Of a stretch of DNA of 64,000 nt, positions 50,437-59,704 are shown piece after piece. Within the stretch, counting starts at the first letter, position 1. The number at the start of each line of letters is the position of its first letter. The notes under the pieces were generated by a model. It saw nothing but the letters and a program-made list of their open reading frames with translations, made no database searches and was not told the origin of the DNA. The position numbers and the translations under genes are program-made. Origin of the DNA: Paraburkholderia sp. FT54 (GTDB taxonomy: Bacteria > Pseudomonadota > Gammaproteobacteria > Burkholderiales > Burkholderiaceae); contig NZ_CP134198.1 in NCBI RefSeq assembly GCF_031585635.1, positions 310,001-374,000 on the forward strand. The letters are read 5' to 3'.

Positions 50437-51408
50437 ATGAAGCATTTCAGCAAGACGTCCAGCCTTCGTTTGAGTCTTATCGCGACTGGTTTCGCCGCGG
50501 CTTTCTACCTGATGCCCGCGAATGCAGCAAGCGTCAAGACCGCACCGGTGAACGGCATTTCGACCACATTCCAGACAGTACCAACCCAGTTCATCAATCT
50601 CGACGGCACGCGACTCGCTTATCGTCGATTCGGAAAACGCGGCGCTGTTCCGCTGGTGTTCTTCCAGCACTTCGTGGGCAACCTGGATAGCTGGGACCCC
50701 AAGGTCATCGATGGCTTCGCGCGTGACCGTGACGTAATCCTGTTCGACAACGCCGGAGTCGGCAGTTCAGGCGGTGAAGTGCCCACCACGATCGAAGCGA
50801 TGGCAAAGGAGGCAATTGCCTTCATTCACGCGCTTGGCATCACAAAGACTGATTTGCTCGGTTTCTCGATGGGAAGTCTCGTCGCTCAGGAAGTAACCGC
50901 CGAACAGCCTGATCTGGTTCGCCGTGTCGTGCTGGTGGGGAGTGGGCCGCGAGGCGGCGCAGGCATGGCGACGCTGACTCCAGAGTTCCAGGGATTCCTG
51001 GCGAAGAAACGCACGCCGGAGCAGGACTTGTTGCTCGACGTATTCTTCACCCAGTCGGATGCATCGCAAGCTGCCGGACGCGCGTTTCTGACGCGAATCC
51101 ACGCGCGAAAAGTGGATCGTGATGCTGCCGTCGACGCCAAGGTGGCTCCTGCCCAAGTTGCCGCTTTTGCAGCTTGGGGTGTCCCGAGTGCGGACTCCAC
51201 CGCTTATCTCAAGGCGATCAAGCAACCGGTCCTTGTGGTCGCCGGCAGCAACGACATCGTCCACTACACGATTAACTCCTACACGCTGCAGCAGAACCTG
51301 CCGGATGCCCAGTTGATTATCTACCCGGACTCGAATCACGGAGCGCTCTATCAATACCCCGATCTGTTTCTGAAAGACGTGACTGTTTTCTTGAACCAGC
51401 CCGAGTAA
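50437..51408 (+). CDS. exported alpha/beta hydrolase
   Basis: A 323-residue hydrolase with a signal peptide (SLIATGFAAAFYLMPANA). The fold is clear: FGKRGAVPLVFFQHFVGNLD (oxyanion strand), nucleophile elbow DLLGFSMGSLVAQEVTAEQP with Ser in GFSMG, acid in VLVVAGSNDIVHY and base in DSNHGALYQYPDLF. Start is the ATG at 50437. It is the last member of the TetR-NmrA-SnoaL group. A periplasmic esterase, lactonase or haloperoxidase-like role is possible; the sequence does not decide the substrate. Confidence 0.85.
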   Translation: MKHFSKTSSLRLSLIATGFAAAFYLMPANAASVKTAPVNGISTTFQTVPTQFINLDGTRLAYRRFGKRGAVPLVFFQHFVGNLDSWDPKVIDGFARDRDVILFDNAGVGSSGGEVPTTIEAMAKEAIAFIHALGITKTDLLGFSMGSLVAQEVTAEQPDLVRRVVLVGSGPRGGAGMATLTPEFQGFLAKKRTPEQDLLLDVFFTQSDASQAAGRAFLTRIHARKVDRDAAVDAKVAPAQVAAFAAWGVPSADSTAYLKAIKQPVLVVAGSNDIVHYTINSYTLQQNLPDAQLIIYPDSNHGALYQYPDLFLKDVTVFLNQPE

Positions 51409-52047
51409 CAGCCGGCTCGCTCACCATCAGGTCACCAAGCCCGAGCTGTGCTGACGCGCAGTACGGGAACATCCGTCATTGCTCGCACTCCCAGGTAAGC
51501 GCCAATCCTGTCGCGGTTGCCAGGAACGAATCGATTCAAGATACGTTTCACACTTGCGCTGTCACCAATTCGCGACACGCATCATCCAAGGCTTCAGCTA
51601 TTTCATTGCGCCCATAGCTGCTCGGGTTGCTTCCGGCTGAAGCCGTTGTCGGGCGAGGCTTACCCCCGCCGGTAAGCACCACCTTTTCACAGCGCACACT
51701 CAAACTCACGATTTCGTCTCCAAGGTAGGCGGGATGCCGCGCGGTGTCAGCCACACGAACACCACTACCATAGTATGGTCGGTGTGCGAAACCTTGGTTC
51801 GACTCGACCGTCCTCACGGGGCGTAACGTCGCTCGGCAGTGCCGCGTGCGTACCGGCCACCAGAAACGGGGCCGGATCGCACGCGAGCCTCGGCCATTGC
51901 GGCGCAGATTGCCGCGAAATTGAGGCAGTATCCGCGCACTGAGCGCTTTGCCAAAGGTTTGTGGCGGGTGGTGTTTCGCATACCAAAGATGCGAACGCAG
52001 TGCGATCACTGAAGCTGGGCGGCTTCGAAAGGGATGGGTTAGAATCA
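51409..52047. other. 639-bp region with an unassigned reverse frame
   Basis: A reverse frame (51548-52048) contains YLGDEIVSLSVRCEKVVLTG, GKPRPTTASAGSNPSSYGRN and EIAEALDDACRELVTAQV, a protein-like C-terminus ending at 51548. Its upstream half is of poor composition, so this may be the tail of a broken gene. No family was recognised. Confidence 0.35.
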
Positions 52048-52063
52048 CTGTATATTTATACAG
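52048..52063 (+). promoter_or_regulatory. LexA (SOS) box upstream of imuA
   Basis: CTGTATATTTATACAG is a near-perfect LexA operator (CTGT-N8-ACAG with an A/T-rich core), 20 bp upstream of the imuA start. It indicates SOS induction of the imuA-imuB-dnaE2 unit. Confidence 0.9.
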
Positions 52064-52083
52064 TATCTACGTGAGCGATTCCG

Positions 52084-52869
52084 ATGACCCCCGCTGCCGC
52101 CCTTTACACGCAGACACGTCCTCCTGACGAGCGCGCACGTTCGATAGACGCTCTACTCGACTCAACTATGTATCCCGCCTTGGGGGGAATAACGCTGTGG
52201 CGAGCTTCGCAGCTGGCCGCCGGCTTCGATCGCGTGGTGTCGTGCGGCCATGCCGCGCTGGCCGCCGAACTGCCGGGCGGTGGCTGGCCCGCGGGCGCGC
52301 TCACCGAACTGCTCACACCGCAGCCGGGCTGCGGTGAACTGCGTCTGCTGCGGCCCGCACTGGCGACCGTCGGATCCCGCCCCCTGCTCCTGCTGCAGCC
52401 GCCGCACCGGCTGCAACCGGCCGGTCTGGCGTGGCTGGGCATTCCCGCAGCGCAGGCCTGCGCGCTGCATACGCCGCGCACGGCTGACGCGCTGTGGGCC
52501 GCCGAGCAGATCCTGCGTGCCGGAACCTGCGGCGCCCTGCTCTTCTGGCAGGCCGAAGTCCGGCAGGAAGCGCTGCGGCGCCTGCATCTGGCCGCGCAGG
52601 CCTCCGACACCCTGCTGTTCCTGTTTCGCCCGCTCGCGGCCGCCCAAGCGACGTCGCCGGCGCCACTGCGACTTGCGCTGCGAGCCGCCAGGGGCGGTAT
52701 TGAAGTGACCTTCGTCAAGCGCCGCGGACCGCAGCGCGACGAACCCGTTTTCGTTCCTCTCGTACCTTCACCTGCCCTGTTGAGCCGATATGCAACTCTG
52801 GATCGGCGTACATCTGCCGCACCTCGCCCTCGAGTCGTTTCTCCCGCGCTGGTCGATGCCACGCAATGA
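52084..52869 (+). CDS. imuA: ImuA, translesion-synthesis accessory protein
   Basis: A 261-residue RecA/SulA-like protein. ITLWRASQLAAGFDRVVSCG, then LAAELPGGGWPAGALTELLT (the altered P-loop region) and LRLLRPALATVGSRPLLLLQ are the ImuA pattern; ILRAGTCGALLFWQAEVRQE and LRLALRAARGGIEVTFVKRR follow. ImuA links the mutasome to RecA and the replication clamp during SOS mutagenesis. It is the first gene behind the LexA box, and the imuB start lies inside its last 80 bp. Confidence 0.9.
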   Translation: MTPAAALYTQTRPPDERARSIDALLDSTMYPALGGITLWRASQLAAGFDRVVSCGHAALAAELPGGGWPAGALTELLTPQPGCGELRLLRPALATVGSRPLLLLQPPHRLQPAGLAWLGIPAAQACALHTPRTADALWAAEQILRAGTCGALLFWQAEVRQEALRRLHLAAQASDTLLFLFRPLAAAQATSPAPLRLALRAARGGIEVTFVKRRGPQRDEPVFVPLVPSPALLSRYATLDRRTSAAPRPRVVSPALVDATQ

Positions 52870-54259
52870 GGGCGGGTTTGTCGTGCTGGAGAAGGACCGC
52901 GTTGTCGCGCTCGACCGCGCGGCGCACTCGGGCGGGATCGTGCCCGGCATGCGCCGCGGTGGCGTGTTGACGCTCGTCCCCGACGCGGTCATCCGGGAAC
53001 GTGATCTCACCCGTGAAGCGGAGCTTGTTCGTGGCATGGCTTTCGCCCTGCTGCAGTTCACCCCGCACGTGGTGCTGGCGGAGGAATCGGTCGTGCTGGC
53101 CGACGTCTCGGCGAGCCTGCGGCTCTTCGGCGGCATTCGACCACTGCGCCGGCGGGCGCGCGAAACGGCGACCGCGTTCGGCGTGACCGCGACACTCGCC
53201 GTTGCACCGACGGCGCAGGCCGCGTGGCTCTTCGCCCGAGCGTCGGGTGGCATTGCGCTCACATTGCGATCCGTCGATCGCGCCCTGCGTCGCGTGCCGT
53301 TACCTGCCCTGCCGCTTGCGCGCCCCTACGCCGAATGGTTCGACGGACTGGGATGCGAAACGGTCGACGACGTCCGGCGATTACCCCGCGCAGGCCTCAA
53401 GAAGCGCTGCGGCACGGCGCTGCTGGATGCGCTCGATCGCGCGACGGGCGCGGCACCGGAACTGTACGAATGGCTGGAGTTGCCCCCCGCCTTCAGCGCG
53501 CGGCTCGAGCTGCCCGACCGGATCGAGCATGCGGAAGCCGTGCTGTTCGCGGCGCGGCGGCTGATCCTGCAGATGACCGGTTGGCTGTCGGCGCGACAGC
53601 TGGCGATCGCGCGGTTTGTACTTGAGCTCGAGCATGAACGCGGGCGCGCGGCGGTGCCGCCGACGGCAATCGAAATCGCGCTTGGCGAGCCGACGTCACG
53701 CGAAGAACACCTCGTGCGCCTGCTGAAAGAACGGCTGGGCCGCGTCGAACTGGCCGCGCCGGTCATCGCCGTTCGCCTCGATGCAAAGGACGTCCGCGAA
53801 GCGGACACGCCGAGCGAATCGCTGTTCCCGGAGCCCGGCGGCTCGCCGCAGGATCACGCGCGCCTGATGGAGCTGCTCGTCGCCCGGCTCGGCGTGCAGA
53901 ACGTGCTCAAGGCGGCTCCGGTTGCCGACCACCGCCCGGAAGTCGCCGCACGCTGGCTTCCCATCGGCGAGACCGCCAGACCCATGTTGCCGCCGCCAAA
54001 TCTTCCGCGACCCACCTGGCTTCTCGACAACCCGGTGCAGCTCATCATGCGCGGCCACCGCCCGTTCTACGGCACGCCGCTGCGCATGGTCTCGCCGGGC
54101 GAACGGATCGAGGTCGGCTGGCAGGATGGGCATCCGGTAACGCGAGACTATTTTGTCGCGGAGTCCGAAGACGCGGTGCACTACTGGGTCTTCCGGGAGC
54201 GCGTAAGCGCCGTCGAGGAACGCGAACCGCGCTGGTTCCTGCATGGCCTGTTCGGGTGA
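52790..54259 (+). CDS. imuB: ImuB, catalytically inactive Y-family polymerase homologue
   Basis: A 489-residue protein with the Y-family fold from the N-terminus (MQLWIGVHLPHLALESFLPR, RVVALDRAAHSGGIVPGMRR, VVLAEESVVLADVSASLRLF). The usual first catalytic Asp position (DxDxFF) is not conserved, as expected for ImuB. The middle has PYAEWFDGLGCETVDDVRRL, a helix-hairpin-helix-like segment, and the C-terminal region ends DYFVAESEDAVHYWVFRERV then WFLHGLFG. ImuB is the hub that recruits DnaE2 and the beta clamp. It overlaps imuA by 80 bp and ends 6 bp before dnaE2. Confidence 0.92.
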   Translation: MQLWIGVHLPHLALESFLPRWSMPRNEGGFVVLEKDRVVALDRAAHSGGIVPGMRRGGVLTLVPDAVIRERDLTREAELVRGMAFALLQFTPHVVLAEESVVLADVSASLRLFGGIRPLRRRARETATAFGVTATLAVAPTAQAAWLFARASGGIALTLRSVDRALRRVPLPALPLARPYAEWFDGLGCETVDDVRRLPRAGLKKRCGTALLDALDRATGAAPELYEWLELPPAFSARLELPDRIEHAEAVLFAARRLILQMTGWLSARQLAIARFVLELEHERGRAAVPPTAIEIALGEPTSREEHLVRLLKERLGRVELAAPVIAVRLDAKDVREADTPSESLFPEPGGSPQDHARLMELLVARLGVQNVLKAAPVADHRPEVAARWLPIGETARPMLPPPNLPRPTWLLDNPVQLIMRGHRPFYGTPLRMVSPGERIEVGWQDGHPVTRDYFVAESEDAVHYWVFRERVSAVEEREPRWFLHGLFG

Positions 54260-54265
54260 TCGCCC

Positions 54266-57200
54266 ATGGCGCCGACCTACGGCGCACTGCCCGACTATGC
54301 GGAGCTGCAGTGCGCGTCCAACTTTTCCTTTCTGCACGGCGCATCGCACGCCGAGGATCTCGCCGCTCGCGCCGCGCAGCTCGGGTATGCCGCGCTGGCT
54401 GTCACGGACGAATGCTCGCTGGCCGGCGTCGTGCGCGCGCACGTCGAGGCGAAGAAGGCCGGGCTGCCTTTCATCGTCGGGTCGCACTTCCACCTGACCA
54501 ACTCCGACGGCTCACCGGCCCTGTCATTCACCGCACTGGCGATGACGCGCGAAGGCTACGGCAACCTGTCCGAGCTAATCACGCTCGGGCGCATGCGTGC
54601 CCACAAGGGCAGCTACCGGCTCGCCCCGATGGATCTGGCGCACCCGGAAAAGCCCTTTGGTCACATGCGGGGACTGCCCGAGTGCGTGGCGATCCTGTCA
54701 CCGGACTACCCCGCCGATGAAGACAGACTGGATACGCAGGTCGAGTGGTTCGTCCAGACCTTCGGCGATCGCGCATGGGTTGCACTGACATTGCACGCGC
54801 GTGCAATGGACGATATTCACCGCGGCACCGTCGAACACGTCGCGGCGCGTCACGGCGTTCCCGTCGTCGCGACCGGCGCGCCCGTCATGCATGTGCGCTC
54901 ACGCAAGCCGCTGCAGGACGTGCTGACGGCGATCCGGGTCGGCAGACCGGTCGCCGAATGCGGCTATGATCTCGCGCCCAACGCTGAGCAGCACCTGCGA
55001 TCGCGTCTGCGGCTCGCCAACCTATATTCACAGCGCACGCTCGGGGAGACGCTGCGAATCGCTCGCCTGTGCAAGTTTTCACTCGACGAGCTGCGCTATG
55101 AGTATCCCGACGAGCTGGTGCCGGCCGGTCATACGCCGACAAGCTACCTGAGACAGGAGACCTACATCGGCGCACATCGCCGCTGGCCGGCGGGTGCCCC
55201 CCATCAGGTGCAACTGCAGATCGAACACGAACTCGCGCTGATCGGGGATCTGCGATATGAACCGTACTTCCTCACGGTCTACGACATTGTCCGGTTCGCG
55301 CGCAGCGAGGGCATCCTGTGCCAGGGGCGTGGCTCTGCGGCCAACTCGGCCGTGTGCTTTGCTCTTGGCGTGACCGAGGTGGATCCTGCGCGCTCGTCGA
55401 TGCTGTTCGAGCGGTTCATCTCGAAAGAGCGAGGTGAGCCGCCTGACATCGACGTCGATTTCGAGCATCAGCGCCGTGAAGAGGTCGTGCAGTACATCTA
55501 CCGCAAGTACGGGCGCGATCGGGCAGCACTGACGGCCGCCGTGACGACGTACCGTCCACGAAGCGCACTGCGCGAAGCTGGCAAGGCGCTCGGCGTGGAT
55601 CCGGCGATCGTCGATCGCGTCGCGAAGGCTTACCAGTGGTTCGACTCAAGCCGCGATCTGCTCAACCGCTTCGCCGAGGCCGGTCTCGACCCTGATGCAC
55701 CGCTGATCGTGCAGTGGGCGAATTTCGCGGCGGTGCTGCTGGGCTTTCCACGACATCTGTCGCAGCACAGTGGTGGTTTCGTGATCAGCCGCGGTAAGCT
55801 GTCGAGGCTGGTGCCGATCGAGAACGCTGCGATGGCCGACCGCTCGATCATCCAGTGGGACAAGGACGATATCGAGGCGCTCGGCCTGCTCAAGATCGAC
55901 GTGCTCGCACTTGGCATGCTGTCGGCCATACGCCGCGCACTCGACATCATTTCAGAAAAGCGTGGCGAGCCGTTCGAACTGCAGGACATTCCTGCCGAAG
56001 ATCCCGACACCTATGGGATGATCTGTCGCGCCGATACAGTTGGCGTATTCCAGATCGAATCGCGCGCGCAGATGAGCATGCTGCCCCGCCTGCAGCCGCG
56101 CTGCTTCTACGATCTCGTGATCGAGGTGGCGATCGTACGCCCGGGCCCGGTGCAGGGCGGCATGGTGCATCCCTACCTGCGCCGGCGGCAGGGACTGGAG
56201 CCCGTCACCTATCCGAGTCCGCAGATGGAGCAGGCGCTATCGCGCACGCTCGGCGTGCCGATCTTTCAGGAGCAGGTGATGCAGGTCGCGATGCTCGCGG
56301 CAGGATTCACTGCTGGCGAGGCTGATCAGTTGCGTCGCGCGATGGCCGCATGGCGTCGCAAGGGCGGACTCGAAGCCTACTACGATCGCATCGTGAACGG
56401 GATGCTCGAGCGCGGTTACGACCGCGAGTTTGCCGAGGCCATCTTTGCGCAGATCCAGGGCTTCGGCGAATATGGCTTTCCGGAGAGTCACGCAGCGAGC
56501 TTCGCGCTGCTGGTCTACGCGAGTGCGTGGCTGAAGCATCATGAACCGGTCGCGTTTCTCGTCGCGATGCTCAACAGCCAGCCGATGGGTTTCTATTCAC
56601 CGTCACAGCTCGTGCAGGACGCCAGGCGCCACGGTGTGAAGGTGCTGCCAGTCGATGTGACGCTCAGCAACTGGGATTCGATTGTCGAGGGCGACTCGAC
56701 GCGCGCGCCGGTACGCCTCGGCATGTCGCTCGTTCGCGGCCTGAAGGAAGAAGCCGCTGCGCGCATCGAGCTCGCGCGCGCAGTGCGGCCCTTTACCGAT
56801 GTCTCCGATCTTGCACGACGCGCGCAGCTCGATCGCAAGGACCTGCAGGCGCTCGCGGCGGCCGACGCGTTACGCTCGCTCGCCGGCGACCGGCGCGCAG
56901 CTCTGTGGCATGCGGTGGCTGCGGTACCGGATCGGGATCTGCTGCGCGGCGCGACTGATGACGACGCGACGCCGGTCCTCGCGCCGATGACGGAAGGCCA
57001 GCAGATCGCCAGCGATTACCGGACCTTCGGTCTGACACTCGGCCGGCACCCGCTGGAACTGCTGCGCCCTCGCCTGCTTGCACAGCGCCTGCTGCCGGCG
57101 TCGACGCTGGCCGGATTCCGGAACGGGCAGCTCGCACGTGCCTGCGGCATCGTGACGGTCCGGCAGCGGCCGGGCACGGCCAAGGGTGTGATGTTTGTCA

Positions 57201-57409
57201 CGCTGGAGGATGAGACCGGGCAGGTCAACGTCATCATCTGGCCGTCCCTGCTCGAAAAGCAGCGACGCGAAGCGCTCGGCTCGTCACTACTTGCCGTGTA
57301 CGGCGTCTGGCAGCGTGAGGGTGAAGTGCGCCACCTCGTCGCGCATCGACTGGTCGACGTGTCCCCGCTGCTCGGCTCGCTCGTCACGTCGACGCGAAAC
57401 TTCCATTAA
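54266..57409 (+). CDS. dnaE2: DnaE2, error-prone DNA polymerase III alpha subunit
   Basis: A 1,047-residue C-family polymerase. The N-terminal PHP domain has YAELQCASNFSFLHGASHAE and LAVTDECSLAGVVRAHVEAK. The polymerase core has CQGRGSAANSAVCFALGVTE and EPPDIDVDFEHQRREEVVQY with the catalytic Asp pair, then PRHLSQHSGGFVISRGKLSR and PIFQEQVMQVAMLAAGFTAG. The OB domain near the end has ACGIVTVRQRPGTAKGVMFV, TLEDETGQVNVIIWPSLLEK. Length and order are normal for DnaE2. It carries out mutagenic lesion bypass with ImuA and ImuB during SOS. Confidence 0.95.
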   Translation: MAPTYGALPDYAELQCASNFSFLHGASHAEDLAARAAQLGYAALAVTDECSLAGVVRAHVEAKKAGLPFIVGSHFHLTNSDGSPALSFTALAMTREGYGNLSELITLGRMRAHKGSYRLAPMDLAHPEKPFGHMRGLPECVAILSPDYPADEDRLDTQVEWFVQTFGDRAWVALTLHARAMDDIHRGTVEHVAARHGVPVVATGAPVMHVRSRKPLQDVLTAIRVGRPVAECGYDLAPNAEQHLRSRLRLANLYSQRTLGETLRIARLCKFSLDELRYEYPDELVPAGHTPTSYLRQETYIGAHRRWPAGAPHQVQLQIEHELALIGDLRYEPYFLTVYDIVRFARSEGILCQGRGSAANSAVCFALGVTEVDPARSSMLFERFISKERGEPPDIDVDFEHQRREEVVQYIYRKYGRDRAALTAAVTTYRPRSALREAGKALGVDPAIVDRVAKAYQWFDSSRDLLNRFAEAGLDPDAPLIVQWANFAAVLLGFPRHLSQHSGGFVISRGKLSRLVPIENAAMADRSIIQWDKDDIEALGLLKIDVLALGMLSAIRRALDIISEKRGEPFELQDIPAEDPDTYGMICRADTVGVFQIESRAQMSMLPRLQPRCFYDLVIEVAIVRPGPVQGGMVHPYLRRRQGLEPVTYPSPQMEQALSRTLGVPIFQEQVMQVAMLAAGFTAGEADQLRRAMAAWRRKGGLEAYYDRIVNGMLERGYDREFAEAIFAQIQGFGEYGFPESHAASFALLVYASAWLKHHEPVAFLVAMLNSQPMGFYSPSQLVQDARRHGVKVLPVDVTLSNWDSIVEGDSTRAPVRLGMSLVRGLKEEAAARIELARAVRPFTDVSDLARRAQLDRKDLQALAAADALRSLAGDRRAALWHAVAAVPDRDLLRGATDDDATPVLAPMTEGQQIASDYRTFGLTLGRHPLELLRPRLLAQRLLPASTLAGFRNGQLARACGIVTVRQRPGTAKGVMFVTLEDETGQVNVIIWPSLLEKQRREALGSSLLAVYGVWQREGEVRHLVAHRLVDVSPLLGSLVTSTRNFH

Positions 57410-57455
57410 GAACCGGCGTACCATATTCGCGCACATTCCTTCAAGGAGAGCCACC

Positions 57456-58415
57456 ATGTGCTATTCAGCCCAGATCCAGGCGGACTACCGCAAGTACGTC
57501 AGGATGTTTGGCGCACATATGAGCATCCGGGAATTCGCGCAGCTTTACTGGGAACGCGCCGAGGGCAGCAACGTCAAGATTCCGAAGGCGATGGACGCCG
57601 CGTTCTCGGTGCCCCAGACCGACGAGGAACGGCGGATCAAGGAAGCGATTGACCGGTTCGCCCGCGACCAGGTCCCAAAGCTGGAGCAGGAACTGTTCAA
57701 ACAGCGCGCGCGACTCGCCGACGCGGAACGCACCCTGCAGAGCAAGACGACGAAGGCCGCCACCGAAAGCAAACGGATCGCAACCAGCAAGATCGATTCG
57801 ACGTTGCGCGGGCTCGACGATCTCCGTCGCACCGAACTGAAAGACCGCGATTCGCGAATTTTCCCCGGCAACTATGCTCCGGTGATGGTCATGGAAGACG
57901 GCAAGCGCGTCATCAAGCCGATGCGATATCACTGTCGCCCGGCTGGCAAGCCTGCATTCTACGACAAGAAATATCCCGGGACCTACAATGCCAGGTTTGA
58001 CAACCTGGAAGGCTTCTGGAAGGGACTTTTTGGATATTCGCACGGTCTTATCGTCGCGAATGCGTTCTATGAAAACGTGAAGCGACATCGACTGGAAGGG
58101 CGCGAGCTCGCTGAAGGCGAACTGGAGGAAAACGTGGTCCTGGAGTTCAAGCCACAGCCCGCTCAGGACATGCTCGTCGCCTGCCTGTGGTCGCACTGGC
58201 AAAGCCCTGGCGAGCCTGATCTGCTCTCCTTTGCTGCGATCACCGATGAGCCGCCGCCGGAGATTGCCGCTGCGGGTCATGATCGCTGCATCATCCCGAT
58301 CAAGCCGGAGAATATCGACACCTGGCTTTGCCCCGAGCCCAACAATCTCGCGGCACAGTACGCGATTCTGGACGACCGCCATAGACCGTACTACGAACAT
58401 CGAATGGCGGCCTGA
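57456..58415 (+). CDS. SRAP (YedK/HMCES)-family abasic-site protein with a coiled-coil insert
   Basis: A 319-residue protein, about 100 longer than YedK. Cys2 (MCYSAQ), which forms the thiazolidine link with abasic DNA, is present. TYNARFDNLEGFWKG holds the conserved Asn-Ala-Arg block, LIVANAFYE the active Glu, and HDRCIIPIKPENIDTWLCPE the conserved His. Between residues about 50 and 135 there is a long charged helical segment (EEAIDRFARDQV-like, EQELFKQRARLADAERTLQS) not found in YedK, likely a coiled coil. ATG 57456 has AAGGAGAG upstream. It follows dnaE2 by 46 bp, so an SOS-linked role in protecting abasic sites in single-stranded DNA is likely. Confidence 0.85.
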   Translation: MCYSAQIQADYRKYVRMFGAHMSIREFAQLYWERAEGSNVKIPKAMDAAFSVPQTDEERRIKEAIDRFARDQVPKLEQELFKQRARLADAERTLQSKTTKAATESKRIATSKIDSTLRGLDDLRRTELKDRDSRIFPGNYAPVMVMEDGKRVIKPMRYHCRPAGKPAFYDKKYPGTYNARFDNLEGFWKGLFGYSHGLIVANAFYENVKRHRLEGRELAEGELEENVVLEFKPQPAQDMLVACLWSHWQSPGEPDLLSFAAITDEPPPEIAAAGHDRCIIPIKPENIDTWLCPEPNNLAAQYAILDDRHRPYYEHRMAA

Positions 58416-58695
58416 GCTGGTCGGATCGTGACGACACTGAACTTGCGCATTGCTTGCTGCCAGTCGGGCGTTGCCGGCGCCCCGTCCAGGAGGTCTAACG
58501 GTCTACAATTTTGCCCACCCACTTCACACGTGATCGTCACCACGCGAATTCGTCAGGAAAGCCCCCTGCCCTTTCACACACCTCCGAAGGACGCATTTTT
58601 CCGGCAGGTCCGCAATCCATTACGCGCCAATTGCATTCGCGGTGCTCGGCGCCCATACTGTCTCGTAATGCAACCAATTTGAGGTGCGTTACGGG
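58416..58695. other. 280-bp region before the forward array
   Basis: No gene recognised. It should contain the promoter of the array; no clear sigma-70 pair or operator was picked out. Confidence 0.3.
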
Positions 58696-59355
58696 ATGGC
58701 TAAGTCCCCTGTCATTGAACAACATCAGCTTCGTCATGCGGTAAAGGTGGCCTCCGTCACGGGGCAAAACGCGAAACGCGACGTTGCTTTGCTCCTTGTG
58801 TTCTATGGAACCGGTCTGACGCCAAACGAGGTAGCAAAACTTCAAGTGTCCGACTACCTCATGCCGGATGGGCGTTGTGTCGTAGAGGCAAGCTTGCGGT
58901 CCGAAATTGCGTTCAACGGCAAGCGGCGACCGCTGCTGTGGGCCAGTCAGAAAATCTGTGCTGCCATTGACGACTACCTGCAATCCAGATTGGATGCGCG
59001 ACACGCCGTGACTACCTCGATAGCTGCATTCCGTGGGCTGGACCCCAATAGCCCGCTGTTCCTGACTGGGGACGGCGAGCCATTCAGCTTTACGCGTCGG
59101 ACGACGCCCGCGGGCGCGGTTAGCTATTCGTGCGAGTCATTGACCGAAATTGTGCGGCGGCTTCATCAACAGGCCGGCATCGAGCACGGCAACGCCAGCG
59201 CCGCGCGCCGCACTTTTGTTGTCAGACTGCACCGTGACGGACGCTCGCTGAAGCTCATACAACAATTGATTGGAGTTTCCAGCCTATCTGCCGTTAAACG
59301 TTTGATAGACGGCGATCCGGTTAGGCTGGCGTCGGTGGTAAGTGGAGTGATTTGA
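58696..59355 (+). CDS. tyrosine-recombinase-like protein lacking catalytic residues
   Basis: A 219-residue protein like the catalytic half of phage integrases. AKRDVALLLVFYGTGLTPNE corresponds to the box-I region LxYxTGLRxSE, but the catalytic Arg is replaced (GLTPNE). ASAARRTFVVRLHRDGRSLK and LIQQLIGVSSLSAVKRLIDG correspond to box II (HxLRHT ... LGHxSxxxTxxY); one Arg is kept, the LGH is LIGV and the Tyr position is not Tyr. There is no N-terminal core-binding domain. It is probably inactive as a strand-transfer enzyme and may bind DNA only. I use the ATG at 58696. It leads an array of small genes, where a recombinase would be expected. Confidence 0.65.
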   Translation: MAKSPVIEQHQLRHAVKVASVTGQNAKRDVALLLVFYGTGLTPNEVAKLQVSDYLMPDGRCVVEASLRSEIAFNGKRRPLLWASQKICAAIDDYLQSRLDARHAVTTSIAAFRGLDPNSPLFLTGDGEPFSFTRRTTPAGAVSYSCESLTEIVRRLHQQAGIEHGNASAARRTFVVRLHRDGRSLKLIQQLIGVSSLSAVKRLIDGDPVRLASVVSGVI

Positions 59356-59400
59356 CCGTCACGATCGAACGGTCCATGTCGACGGCAAAGGAAAAGCGAT

Positions 59401-59619
59401 ATGAAATTCATCCCTATTGCGCTATCCCTGATCCTCACTGGCTGCGGCCAGACATCGCATGATGCTTCGCCCACGGCATCAGGCCACTACCAACTGGCTG
59501 TGGATAGCGGCGGCAATGCGTGGAGATTGGATACGAACACGGGCGAAATGAAGCGTTGTTGGCAAGGCACCCCACCAGCAAAAACGGCGCCGAGTTGCTA
59601 TACCGCGACTCAGGAGTGA
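59401..59619 (+). CDS. small lipoprotein
   Basis: A 72-residue product with a short lipoprotein signal (FIPIALSLILTGC; lipobox LTGC, Cys15) and a mature part containing YQLAVDSGGNAWRLDTNTGE then MKRCWQGTPPAK with two further cysteines. The pattern of a short strand followed by GEMKRCW suggests a small beta-sheet domain of unknown function. GGAAAAG ends 4 bp before the ATG and serves as ribosome site here. Second gene of the forward array. Confidence 0.65.
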   Translation: MKFIPIALSLILTGCGQTSHDASPTASGHYQLAVDSGGNAWRLDTNTGEMKRCWQGTPPAKTAPSCYTATQE

Positions 59620-59704
59620 CGCGATCCCCACGCGCCTAACGCTAGGAAACGCGAGGCAGAATCGTCGTCGTAGCAGCACAAGACCCATTATCGACAGGGA
59701 AAAC

